DNA from: Verrucomicrobium sp. BvORR106
Lineage (GTDB): Bacteria; Verrucomicrobiota; Verrucomicrobiia; Verrucomicrobiales; Verrucomicrobiaceae
Length of the DNA: 64,000 bases
NCBI RefSeq assembly: GCF_000739655.1
Contig: NZ_BATR01000162.1
Coordinates: 124,001-188,000 of the forward strand
Reading direction: 5' to 3'
The notes beneath the pieces were generated by a model. The model worked only from the letters and a program-made list of their open reading frames with translations, made no database searches and was not told the DNA's origin. Of this stretch, positions 42,729 to 51,464 are shown piece by piece; within the stretch, counting starts at the first letter, position 1, and every line of letters begins with the position of its first letter. The translations under genes and the position numbers were made by a program.

Positions 42729-44402
42729 ATGAAACTCTGCCTCTCCTATGTTGCCCTCGGAGTCTTCGGCCTCACCGTCTTGCACGCCCTGGGTGGCTGC
42801 ACCGCTCAAGCCAAGGTCCCGCCATCGGCACCCGCTTCCTCCCAGTTAAAACAACTGGGCAAGCACCACTTCCCCGTGACCACGAAGTCCAAGGAGGCCC
42901 AGCGGGCCTTCGACCGCGGTCTCACCCTGGCCTATGCCTTCAGCCACCACGCGGCGGAGCAGGAGTTTCGCGCTGCGGCCGGGGCGGATCCCAGGTGTGC
43001 CATGGCCTACTGGGGCATCGCCCTGGTGAACGGGCCACACATCAACTTCCCCATGGTGCCGGAAGATCGCGCGGTAGAGGCTTGGGAAGCACTGAAGAAG
43101 GCGACCTCTCTCGCCCCCAAGGCCACCCCGCTGGAGCAGCAACTCATTGCCGCCCAGCTCAAGCGCTACGCCAGCCCCCATCCTGCGGACCGCGCCCCAC
43201 TGGATCAGGCCTATGCCGGGGCAATGAAAGAACTCTGGCAAAAGCACCCCACAAACGCCGATGTGGCCACGCTCTGCGCCGAGGCGCTGATGGACCTGCA
43301 CCCCTGGGACCTGTGGACGGCGACCGGCCCCCAGCCCTGGACGCCAGAGATCGTGACCGCTCTGGAACAGGCGATCCAGCTCAACCCCGATCACCCGGGC
43401 GCCCTGCACCTGTACATCCACGCCGTTGAAGCCTCGAACCAGCCGGAGAAGGCGCTCGCCGCCGCAGACCGCCTGCTGAATCTGGTCCCGGATGCCAGCC
43501 ACCTCGTGCACATGCCCTCCCATATCTATGCCCGGGTCGGCAAGTGGCAGGAGGCTGCCGATTCCAATCGTCACGCGGGAGAAGCAGACAAGCTCTTCCG
43601 CAAGGCATACCCCCGTCCCGGGTTCTATGCCATGTACATGGCTCACAACACCCACTTTCTGGCCTTCACCGCCATGATGCAGGGACGCAACGAAGAGTCC
43701 TGGAAGCTGGCGCAATCCATGGTGCACGATGTTCCGGAGGACTTCAAAACCGAGTTCGGTCCCGTGGTGGATGGCTACATGGTCTTCCGTTCCGAGGTGC
43801 TCATGCGCTTCGGGCGCTGGGAGGAGATGCTTCAAGAGCCAGAGCCTGCTGCGCCCTTCCTGATCGCCCGCGCCCTCTGGCGCTTTACCCGGGCGGTGGC
43901 ATTCACCAGCCTGGGCCGGATGGAGGAAGCCCGACAGGAGCGGGAGCTCTTTCTGAAGGCCAAGGCCAGCCTGCCTGCGGACCGGTTCTTTGGAAACAAC
44001 TCCGGGGCCGACCTTCTGGAAGTGGCCGCCTTCACCCTGGACGGCGAGATGGCCGCGAAGGAGGACAAGTTCGAGGAGGCGATCGCCCTGTTGAAGAAGG
44101 GCGCCGCCAAGGAAGACTCGCTCCGCTATGACGAACCGCCAGACTGGATCCAGCCCGTACGCCACACGCTGGGCGCAGTGCTGCTCCGGGCCGGCCGCGC
44201 GGCAGAGGCAGAGCAGGTGTATCGCGAGGACCTGGACAAGTACAAGGAAAACGGCTGGTCGCTGATGGGCCTGCGCGATTCCCTGGCCAAGCAGGGCAAA
44301 AAGGAGGAGTCCGACGCCGTGGACGCCCGGTTTCGCAAAGCTTGGGCAAATGCTGACGTCACCCCGTCAGCCACCTGCTTCTGCCAGGCAAAGGAGGAAT
44401 AA
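42729..44402 (+). CDS. TPR-containing lipoprotein
   Basis: 557 aa. Signal with lipobox LHALGGC (Cys near residue 24). TPR-like repeats throughout: KEAQRAFDRGLTLAYAFSH, AAEQEFRAAAGADPRCAMAYW (a common opener in this family), GALHLYIHAVEASNQPEKAL, HMPSHIYARVGKWQEAADS, and GAVLLRAGRAAEAEQVYRED near the end. The conserved histidine-rich parts around HMPSHIY and MAHNTHFL suggest more than a scaffold. Role unknown. Confidence 0.82.
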   Translation: MKLCLSYVALGVFGLTVLHALGGCTAQAKVPPSAPASSQLKQLGKHHFPVTTKSKEAQRAFDRGLTLAYAFSHHAAEQEFRAAAGADPRCAMAYWGIALVNGPHINFPMVPEDRAVEAWEALKKATSLAPKATPLEQQLIAAQLKRYASPHPADRAPLDQAYAGAMKELWQKHPTNADVATLCAEALMDLHPWDLWTATGPQPWTPEIVTALEQAIQLNPDHPGALHLYIHAVEASNQPEKALAAADRLLNLVPDASHLVHMPSHIYARVGKWQEAADSNRHAGEADKLFRKAYPRPGFYAMYMAHNTHFLAFTAMMQGRNEESWKLAQSMVHDVPEDFKTEFGPVVDGYMVFRSEVLMRFGRWEEMLQEPEPAAPFLIARALWRFTRAVAFTSLGRMEEARQERELFLKAKASLPADRFFGNNSGADLLEVAAFTLDGEMAAKEDKFEEAIALLKKGAAKEDSLRYDEPPDWIQPVRHTLGAVLLRAGRAAEAEQVYREDLDKYKENGWSLMGLRDSLAKQGKKEESDAVDARFRKAWANADVTPSATCFCQAKEE

Positions 44403-44533
44403 TCGCGACATCAGGAGCCGCTGGACGCCCCCCCTTCCTCACTTTCGCAAGAAAATTGCAAAATCCCGCTTGAGGATTTGACGCGAGGATGGAGGCTCTG
44501 CGGCTCCTGCCCCCCGGGGCTCATCCCCTCCCT

Positions 44534-45133
44534 ATGACCGTCATCCTTCTCTGGTGCCTTGCTGGCTTTGTCGCCAATTTCGCCTTTGCCTCGTTTTTTG
44601 AATGGTACTTGCACAAGTACGTGATGCACCGCCCGGTAGGGAAGTTCCGGTACGCCTTCGAGGCCCACGCGGTCGTCCATCACCACATTTTCAAGGCGGA
44701 CCACACCTACCACTTGGTGAATGAGAAGGACAAGGAGAAGATCCCCATGGAATGGTGGAACGGTCCCGTCCTCATCCTGCTCTGCTCCCTGCCCACCACG
44801 CTCAGCGCCCTGGTGTTTGGCATCTGGCCTCTGGCCCTGGGCGGAGTGCTCGCCGCGGGTGCCTACTACGGCATCTATGAGTACCTTCACTGGTGCATGC
44901 ACCTCCCGAAGAACCGCCGCGTGGAGAAGCCCTGGATCTTCCAGCGCCTGAACGGCCACCATCTGCTGCACCACCGCTACATGCACAAGAACTTCAACGT
45001 GGTGTTCCCCCTCGCTGACCTCGTCCTCGGCACCCTCATGCTTCGTGCGAAGACCCATTTCGCCCAAGCCCGCGGCCCCTCCGTCCCAGACGTGCAGCCC
45101 AAGCAGCCCTCCGGCACCATGGCCGCAGCGTAA
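44534..45133 (+). CDS. Fatty acid hydroxylase superfamily membrane protein
   Basis: 199 aa from ATG 44534 (ATG 44489 is upstream and less likely). The diiron histidine boxes are HKYVMH (H-x4-H), HAVVHHH, HWCMH and HHLLHHRYMH, placed on cytosolic loops between four hydrophobic helices. Proteins of this superfamily hydroxylate or desaturate lipids, sterols or carotenoids. The substrate is unknown. A perfect terminator follows. Confidence 0.85.
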   Translation: MTVILLWCLAGFVANFAFASFFEWYLHKYVMHRPVGKFRYAFEAHAVVHHHIFKADHTYHLVNEKDKEKIPMEWWNGPVLILLCSLPTTLSALVFGIWPLALGGVLAAGAYYGIYEYLHWCMHLPKNRRVEKPWIFQRLNGHHLLHHRYMHKNFNVVFPLADLVLGTLMLRAKTHFAQARGPSVPDVQPKQPSGTMAAA

Positions 45134-45160
45134 AGCTTGCCCGTCATCTCAAATTCAAAC

Positions 45161-45200
45161 AAAAAGCCCGCTGGAATGATCCAGCGGGCTTTTTGTTTTT
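45161..45200 (+). terminator. Strong intrinsic terminator
   Basis: AAAAAGCCCGCTGGA-ATGA-TCCAGCGGGCTTTTT, 15-bp perfect stem, with further GTTTTT. The symmetrical A and T runs also let it end the converging GDPD transcript. Confidence 0.95.
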
Positions 45201-45282
45201 GGGGAAAAGAGTCACTCCCTCCCCACCTGAATCCATCTTGTTAATCTGCCCTAAATCTTGTTAATCCTGTCTAAAGGGCCAC

Positions 45283-46092
45283 CTACTTCCCCAGCGCATT
45301 CTCCCGCAGGTAAGCCGGACGATCCGTCGTGATGGCATCCACACCCGCCTTCACGTGGCGCTTGGCGATCTCCGGATCATCCACCGTCCATGTGATGAGC
45401 TTCAGCCCCTGGTCCTTGAGACCTTTCACAAAGGATTCATCAATCGGCCAGCCATGGTTCAGGTCCAGACCGTCCAACTTGGCGGCTTTGGCTTTTTCCA
45501 CGAACTCGGACAACTCAGGCAGCTTGCCAGTCTCCTTGTCCTTCTTGTAGCCAGCCAGGAGATAGTGCTCCACTTCCGGGAACAGAGGTTTGGACTGCTT
45601 CATGACCTCGTAGTTGAAGGAGATGATGACCAACTGCTTCGGGTACAGCGGGGAGGCCTTGATCACCTTGGCCAGTTCCGGCAGGATCTCGGGCCCGCAT
45701 TTGATCTCCAGCACCATCTTCTTCCCCGCCGGGGTCGCTTCAAAGATGGATTCCAAGGTGGGGATCTTCTCCCCGGCGAACTTGGGATCCTTCCAGCCAC
45801 CCACATCCAGCTTCTGAAGCTCTTCCCAGGTCTGGTCGACAATCTTCTTGTCCACGCCGCCAATCCGCTTGGTAGTGCCGTCATGCATGACCACGAGGCG
45901 TCCATCCTTGGAGAGCCAGAGATCCAATTCGGCGCCATCGGCCCCCTGTTTCCAGGCCTCCTTCATGGCAGAAAGGGAGTTTTCCGGGGCGTCATGGGAG
46001 GCCCCGCGGTGACCGACGATCTCGGTGGCGGAGAGGGGCAGAGCCATACTGGCGGCCAGGAGGGGGAGCAGGCGATTCAACGTGAACGTCAT
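45283..46092 (-). CDS. Glycerophosphodiester phosphodiesterase
   Basis: 269 aa from ATG 46092, with a signal peptide (LLPLLAASMALPLSA). Releases glycerol-3-phosphate from deacylated phospholipids. GDPD motifs: VGHRGASHDAPENS (catalytic His-Arg and Glu-Asn), GADGAELDLWLSKDGRLVVMHD (metal Glu/Asp and the second catalytic His), VLEIK and LDLNHGWPID, then a final LITWTVDDPE. Probably periplasmic. It diverges from the ABC-F gene at 46197, 104 bases apart. Confidence 0.95.
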   Translation of the reverse strand: MTFTLNRLLPLLAASMALPLSATEIVGHRGASHDAPENSLSAMKEAWKQGADGAELDLWLSKDGRLVVMHDGTTKRIGGVDKKIVDQTWEELQKLDVGGWKDPKFAGEKIPTLESIFEATPAGKKMVLEIKCGPEILPELAKVIKASPLYPKQLVIISFNYEVMKQSKPLFPEVEHYLLAGYKKDKETGKLPELSEFVEKAKAAKLDGLDLNHGWPIDESFVKGLKDQGLKLITWTVDDPEIAKRHVKAGVDAITTDRPAYLRENALGK

Positions 46093-46196
46093 AGCGAGCA
46101 AAACGGGCCACGGGCACACGATCCTTTCAAGAGACATTGCGTGACATCCTGTCCGCACTGGACACCCGCCCCGGAGCGGGGTCTATTGCCCGCCCC

Positions 46197-48104
46197 ATGA
46201 GCGCCGTCGTCCCTGCCCTGATCTCCGCCACCGATCTGTTCCTGTCCTACGGACAGCAGCACCTGCTGGAGGGCGTGACCTTGGCCGTGGCCCCCGGGGA
46301 GAAAGTCGGCCTCGTGGGCCGCAACGGCTGCGGCAAGACCAGCCTGCTCAAGATTCTGGCAGAGGCACACCAGGCCGACAGCGGCATCATCTCCCGCCGC
46401 CGCGGCCTGCGCGTGGGCTATCTGCCGCAGGAGTTCGTGCTCGATGGCACCAAGACCGTCCGGGAAAACATCGAGTCCGGCGTGGCCGATCTTATGGGCT
46501 GGCTCCGGCGCTATGAAGCTGGCGATGGCAGCGAGGCCGAGCTCGCAGAACTGCAGCATCTCATTGAGGCGGCCGATGGCTGGAATCTGGAGGCCCGCAT
46601 CAAGGCAGATGCCACCGCTTTGGACGTCCCTCCGCTGGATGCTCCCGTGGGCCCTCTCTCAGGTGGGGAGAAACGTCGCGTGGCCCTGTGCCGGGCCCTG
46701 GTCACCCAGCCGGACCTCCTGCTCCTGGATGAACCCACCAACCACCTGGATGCCGAGTCCATCCGCTGGCTGGAGGAGTACCTGCGCACCTTTGCCGGAG
46801 CAGTCATCTTCGTCACGCACGACCGATATTTCCTCGATGTCATCGCCACCCGCATCATCGAGATCTTTGACGGCAAGGCCTATTCGCATCCGGGAAACTA
46901 CACCGCCTATCTGGAGTCCAAGGCCCTGCGGCAGGAGATCTCCGAGCAAACCGAGCGCCGTCGCCAGCGCTTCCTCAAGGTGGAGCTGGCCTGGGTACGC
47001 TCCGGGGTCAAAGCCCGCGGCACCAAGTCCCGCCACCGCATGGATCAGTACTACTCCATCGCCGGTCAGGATGCCCCGGTGGAAGAGCGCGAGATGGATG
47101 TGCTCATCCCCCCTGCCCCAGAGATGGGAAATATCGGCGTGGACCTGCTCAATGCTTCCGCCCGCGTGGGCGAGGGCGACGAAGCCCGCTGGCTCTTCCG
47201 CCAGCTCACCATGTCCCTGAAGCCCGGCCAGTGCACCGGCGTGGTGGGTCGCAACGGCGTGGGCAAGACTACCCTGCTGCGTCTCTGCCTGGGCGAACGC
47301 CAGCCGGACGAGGGTGCCGTCACCATCGGCAAAAAAGTCAGCTTCAACTACATCGACCAGAACCGCATGCAGCTCGACGGCAGCAAGACGGTGATCGAGG
47401 AAATTGCGGACATGGATGAGACCGTCTCCTTCGGCGGGCAGAAGATGGGCGTGCGCACCTATCTGCGCCGTTTCCTCTTCAACGATGACCGGCTGCGGGA
47501 GCGCATCGACCTCATGTCCGGAGGCGAGCGAGCCCGGCTCATGCTGGCCAAGGTGCTGAAGCGCGGCGGCAACATCGTCGTGCTGGATGAGCCCACCAAC
47601 GACCTTGACCTGCCCAGCCTGCGCATGCTGGAAGAGGCCCTCGTGGACTTCGAAGGCAGCGTACTTGTGGTGAGCCACGACCGCTATTTCCTCGACCGCG
47701 TGTGCGACCAGATCGTCGCCTTTGAAAACGGAGGTGTGTTTGTCCAGCCCGGGAACTACTCCTACTACCTGGAAAAGAAAAAGGAACGCGACCTGCTCGC
47801 CCGCCCCTCCTGGGCAGAGCCGGGCAAGGCCGCCCGCAAGCCCACTGCGCCCGCTGCCGCCAAGCCTCGCAAGCTCACTTTCAAGGAGCAGAAGGAGCTG
47901 GAAGGTATGGAAGCCCTCATCCTCGAAGCAGAAGGCAAGGTCGAGGAACTGGACCGCACGCTCAACGATCCCGAGTTCTTCGTCACCCGCTCGCTTGAGG
48001 CCCCTGCCAAAATCGAGGCCCTGGAAAAGGCCCGTGCAGAGGTCGCCCGCCTCTACGCGCGCTGGGAAGAGCTGGAGCAAATCCAACAAGCCGCCCTGGC
48101 TTGA
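46197..48104 (+). CDS. uup: ABC-F family ATPase (Uup-like)
   Basis: 635 aa from ATG 46197. Two ABC modules with Walker A GRNGCGKTS and GRNGVGKTT, signatures LSGGEKRR and MSGGERAR, Walker B LLLLDEPTNHLD and IVVLDEPTNDLD, and HDRYFLD switch loops in both. No membrane segments. A Lys/Ala/Pro linker (about 545-560) and a C-terminal Glu-rich coiled coil (about 565-633) are as in Uup, which binds the ribosome and branched DNA. ABC-F proteins act on translating ribosomes. A MITE-like element follows the stop after 33 bases. Confidence 0.93.
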   Translation: MSAVVPALISATDLFLSYGQQHLLEGVTLAVAPGEKVGLVGRNGCGKTSLLKILAEAHQADSGIISRRRGLRVGYLPQEFVLDGTKTVRENIESGVADLMGWLRRYEAGDGSEAELAELQHLIEAADGWNLEARIKADATALDVPPLDAPVGPLSGGEKRRVALCRALVTQPDLLLLDEPTNHLDAESIRWLEEYLRTFAGAVIFVTHDRYFLDVIATRIIEIFDGKAYSHPGNYTAYLESKALRQEISEQTERRRQRFLKVELAWVRSGVKARGTKSRHRMDQYYSIAGQDAPVEEREMDVLIPPAPEMGNIGVDLLNASARVGEGDEARWLFRQLTMSLKPGQCTGVVGRNGVGKTTLLRLCLGERQPDEGAVTIGKKVSFNYIDQNRMQLDGSKTVIEEIADMDETVSFGGQKMGVRTYLRRFLFNDDRLRERIDLMSGGERARLMLAKVLKRGGNIVVLDEPTNDLDLPSLRMLEEALVDFEGSVLVVSHDRYFLDRVCDQIVAFENGGVFVQPGNYSYYLEKKKERDLLARPSWAEPGKAARKPTAPAAAKPRKLTFKEQKELEGMEALILEAEGKVEELDRTLNDPEFFVTRSLEAPAKIEALEKARAEVARLYARWEELEQIQQAALA

Positions 48105-48137
48105 TGGTCTGAGCGAGCCTCGCACGCCAAAGGGTCC

Positions 48138-48299
48138 AAGGAGCGGCGGTTTGTGCTTGCACAACCGCCGACGGTTACCGGAGGAAGGGTGCTTAAAAGA
48201 AAGAAGCCAGCGGCTAGACCACCTAAGGTGGTAGTTGTTTTGGCAATCGAGCGCTCCGCTTTCCCTCGGCGGTTGTGCAAGCACAAACCGCCGCTCCTT
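48138..48299. mobile_element. 162-bp MITE-like element with perfect 34-bp terminal inverted repeats
   Basis: 48138-48171 is the exact reverse complement of 48266-48299 over 34 bases. Each end is itself an almost perfect hairpin (GGCGGTT...AACCGCC around GTGC-TT-GCAC). The middle carries another palindrome, ACCACCT-A-AGGTGGT. It has no open reading frame of its own. It lies in the 358-base gap between the ABC-F and metal-efflux genes. No target duplication was found at the ends by eye. Confidence 0.8.
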
Positions 48300-48462
48300 G
48301 TGGGCGTCCGACCTGATTTGCGGATGGCCCATCTGCGCGACTTATCGCCTTTCCGCACCATGCGTTGAACAAAAACCCCGCGGTCGCCGTCTCATTGTCA
48401 CCGCAAGCACGGGTTGAAGCGAAGGATTGACATTCTGCGCTCCCTGTCGCTAACTACCCAAC

Positions 48463-48903
48463 GTGAACAAGTCCCTCACCAACTTCTGCATCCTCTTCCT
48501 CGCGTTCATCGCGGTGGGCTGGGCGCAGGTGGCGGGGCTCAATCACCACTATGTGTGCGTCTGCACCGGGGAGCCGGTGGAGGTGGCCTCTGACCACTGC
48601 CACGCCCACGGGAGCCAGGTGGTCACCGATGATGAAGGCAGTCACGACGAACACGCCGATCATCACGACTCCCAGCCGCACACTCCACTTAAGAAGGAGT
48701 TCAAGGCGCAGAACAAGACCACTGCCACGGTCACGATTCAGGCCCCCGCTCCCGTGATGCTTTTTGACCTGCCCGACTTTGCTCGGCCGGTCATTCCCCT
48801 TTTGATCGCAGAAGATCAAATCGACTCTCGTCCGCCACATCATCTGGCGGAGAGTCCCCCGGCGGCACTCCAGGTCAAGGAGTGCGTCGTCCTGCTCGTT
48901 TGA
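48463..48903 (+). CDS. Small His-rich exported protein at the head of the metal-efflux operon
   Basis: 146 aa from GTG 48463. A hydrophobic N-terminus (FCILFLAFIAVGWAQVAG) is followed by NHHYVCVCTG, HCHAHGSQ and HDEHADHHDSQPH, giving many His and Cys residues for metal binding, then a Lys/Thr stretch and a hydrophobic tail ending VKECVVLLV. This form heads many CzcCBA-type operons as a periplasmic metal sensor or chaperone. No sequence family named. Confidence 0.7.
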   Translation: MNKSLTNFCILFLAFIAVGWAQVAGLNHHYVCVCTGEPVEVASDHCHAHGSQVVTDDEGSHDEHADHHDSQPHTPLKKEFKAQNKTTATVTIQAPAPVMLFDLPDFARPVIPLLIAEDQIDSRPPHHLAESPPAALQVKECVVLLV

Positions 48904-48995
48904 GCCGGAACGTGGTGGTGATCATACCACCTTCTACGCAATAAAACCTGCGCGGCTTCGTCATGCTCGCGCATCACCTGCTTCATGCACCCGTC

Positions 48996-50252
48996 ATGCA
49001 ACCACGTTCCTACTTTACTCCCCTGCTTTTTTCCAGCCTCCTGCTGTGCCCCGCCCTGCTAAAAGGCGACGTCCAGATCTCAATCAACGGCGCGCCTTCC
49101 TACGCGCTGAAACACAATCCTGACATCGCTGCTGCCCGCATGCGCATCGTGGAGGCGCAGGGCCGCCTCCATCAGGCCGGCCGCCTCTCCAACCCCGAGC
49201 TGGAGTTCGACTACAACAAGAACCCGCGGAGCTCCGAGCGAAATGTCGGCGTCGCCTTCAACCAGAAGTTCCCCCTCACCGCCCGGCTCAGCCAGGAGAA
49301 GACCCTGAGCCGCCAGCAACTGGCGCAGGCCGAGGCGGAAGTCCGCAATGAAGAGCGCAAGCTCATCGCTGAGGTCAATGCCGCAGCGATCAAACTCCTC
49401 GTGGCCGACCAAAAGCTGGCCCTCGTGGAAGCCCAGTTGAAGGTCTCCAACTCGCTCGTCGAGGTGGTCGAGAAACGCACGCAAGCGGGAGAAATTGCCG
49501 CCAGCGATGCCGCCCAACTGGCGATCGACAACCAAAATCGTCTGCTGGAACTACAGCAGATCACGGGACAAAAAGCAGTCCTCGTGAATGAGCTCAAGCC
49601 CTTGCTGGGCGTGAGTGCGACGAATGGCCTGACGCTCACCGGATCGCTCCCGGCCATCAGCAATGGGGCCAAAGGCATCGACGTGCAGGGTCGTCCCGAT
49701 CTGGACTCCTCCCGAATCGCTCAATCCGTCGCCCAGAGTGAGGTGGATCTCGCCAAGTCATCCCGCTGGGAAGACATCGGCGTGGGTCTGACCGTCGAGC
49801 ATGAGAAGAGCGAGGACGCTCCTGAAGGCATCCGAGGCGACAGCTTCGTCGGCTTCCGCATCAGCCTTCCCCTCCCTCTCTGGAACAAGCAGAAAGGTTT
49901 GATCGCCGAGAAAGAGGCTGCCCAACAGCGGGCCATCCTCGAGACCAAGGCGCTCGAGTCCCGCATCCAGAGCGAGGCCGCCGCCGCCCGAGCCGAGATG
50001 GCCGCCAGCGCCCGTCTCTACAACGAGACCAAGACGAAGCTTCTGCCCACCATTGAGAAGCACTCGCAGACCATTGAAAAGGCCTACGGTGTGGGTGAAG
50101 CGGACGCCATGGCGCTGCTGCGATCCAGAGAACAGAAGCTGCATGCCGAAACGGCCGCCCTGGACGCTCTCCAGAGCTACCATCTGGCCCGGGCACGGCA
50201 TGAAGCCGCCACCGCGACCCAGCCCGCCCTTCGCAACCACAGCGGAAAATAG
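48996..50252 (+). CDS. czcC: Outer-membrane efflux protein of an RND system (CzcC/TolC type)
   Basis: 418 aa from ATG 48996 (48963 is an alternative). A signal peptide to about residue 24 is followed by the TolC-like helical hairpin repeats: ALKHNPDIAAARMRIVEAQG with GRLSNPELEFDYN, the first repeat, and the second half with a SLPLPLWNKQKGLIAEKEA block. It would form the outer-membrane channel. Followed by the adaptor gene after 33 bases. Confidence 0.9.
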   Translation: MQPRSYFTPLLFSSLLLCPALLKGDVQISINGAPSYALKHNPDIAAARMRIVEAQGRLHQAGRLSNPELEFDYNKNPRSSERNVGVAFNQKFPLTARLSQEKTLSRQQLAQAEAEVRNEERKLIAEVNAAAIKLLVADQKLALVEAQLKVSNSLVEVVEKRTQAGEIAASDAAQLAIDNQNRLLELQQITGQKAVLVNELKPLLGVSATNGLTLTGSLPAISNGAKGIDVQGRPDLDSSRIAQSVAQSEVDLAKSSRWEDIGVGLTVEHEKSEDAPEGIRGDSFVGFRISLPLPLWNKQKGLIAEKEAAQQRAILETKALESRIQSEAAAARAEMAASARLYNETKTKLLPTIEKHSQTIEKAYGVGEADAMALLRSREQKLHAETAALDALQSYHLARARHEAATATQPALRNHSGK

Positions 50253-50285
50253 TTTCCTCGTTCCCCATTTTATTCTTTTCGTTAC

Positions 50286-51455
50286 ATGACCCCATTTACT
50301 TCTACCGCCGCCTGGCGCGGCATGAGGCTGCTTATGCTAGCAGCCTGCCTGGTGATCCTGCACGCCCTCCCTGCCCACGCCGCCGAAGGAGGCGGCAATC
50401 GCAAGGACAGCACCATCATTCTGGACGAGACCCGGATCAAAAACCTGGGCCTGGAACTCGCGGAGACCGAGGAAACAGAATTCGAAGAAGCCATCTTTGC
50501 CCTCGGTGGCATCGAGGTGCTGCCGGGCAAGAAAGCCGTGGTGAGCAGCCGCATCGCCGGTCGCGCCTTCTCTGTGCTGGCCCTGCCAGACCAGGAGGTG
50601 GACGAGGGTGAGGAGCTGATGTGGGTGGAGAGCCGCCAACCCGGCGATCCCCCGCCCACCGTGCGTCTGGAGGCCCCCATCGCTGGCACCATTGCCAAGG
50701 TGGACATCGCCCAAGGCCAGCCCATCAGCCCGGACCAGTCACTCATCGAGATCGTGGACCTCTCCCAGGTGGAGGCGGCCGCCCGCGTGCCCGAACATCT
50801 GGCTGGCAAGCTGGCCAAGGAACAGCACGCCCGCATCCGCATCTCTGCCTACCCGGACAAGGTGTTCGAGGCCCAGCTCAACCACCTCGGGGCTTATGCA
50901 GATGAAACCGCCGGCACTGTGGAGGCCGCATTCCATGTGCCCAATCCGGACAAGTTGCTGCGCCCCGGCATGCGTGCGGAGTTCAGCATCGTCACCAGCA
51001 AGCGTGACGCCGTTCTCTCCATTCCCCGCTCTGCCCTTCAGGGTGATGCCGGGGAGAAGTATGTCTTCATCGCGGACTACGAGCTGAAAAATGCCTTCGT
51101 GAAAACGCCGGTGCAGATCGGTGCCCAGAACGATGAGCGTGTGGAGATCCTCAGCGGCCTGCTGCCAGGTGACCAGGTGGTGACCAAGGGAGCCTATGCC
51201 TTGAGCTTCGCTGGAGCTGGCAGCGTTTCACTGCGTGAAGCGCTCGATGCTGCCCACGGCCATCCTCACAATGAGGACGGCACGGAGATGACCAAGGAGC
51301 AGATCGCGGCAGGCGGCAAAGGCGGCCACGACCATGATCATGACGGTGGTGGTGAAGGCGGGTGGACCCGCCTGACCACCTTCTTCGCCGGCACCAGTGC
51401 GCTGCTGTTTTGCATGCTCGCGCTGAGTTTCATCTTCCGCAAACGCAGCCTGTAA
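50286..51455 (+). CDS. czcB: RND periplasmic adaptor (CzcB/CusB type) with His-rich region and C-terminal membrane helix
   Basis: 389 aa. Signal peptide to about residue 33; then an adaptor core with KKAVVSSRIAGRAFSVLALP, a LEAPIAGTIAKVDIAQGQPI lipoyl-type half and the GLLPGDQVVTKGAYAL strand. Near the C-terminus HDHDHDGGG follows a KGGH run, and then a hydrophobic stretch FFAGTSALLFCMLALSFIF with a basic end. That helix is not part of ordinary adaptors, which are anchored at the N-terminus. Metal binding by the His-Asp run is inferred. Confidence 0.9.
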   Translation: MTPFTSTAAWRGMRLLMLAACLVILHALPAHAAEGGGNRKDSTIILDETRIKNLGLELAETEETEFEEAIFALGGIEVLPGKKAVVSSRIAGRAFSVLALPDQEVDEGEELMWVESRQPGDPPPTVRLEAPIAGTIAKVDIAQGQPISPDQSLIEIVDLSQVEAAARVPEHLAGKLAKEQHARIRISAYPDKVFEAQLNHLGAYADETAGTVEAAFHVPNPDKLLRPGMRAEFSIVTSKRDAVLSIPRSALQGDAGEKYVFIADYELKNAFVKTPVQIGAQNDERVEILSGLLPGDQVVTKGAYALSFAGAGSVSLREALDAAHGHPHNEDGTEMTKEQIAAGGKGGHDHDHDGGGEGGWTRLTTFFAGTSALLFCMLALSFIFRKRSL

Positions 51456-51464
51456 GCCCCGGTC

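Noticed and set aside
46659-48332. 557-aa reverse frame opposite the ABC-F gene
   Set aside because: Antisense shadow; the plus-strand gene has complete Walker and signature motifs.
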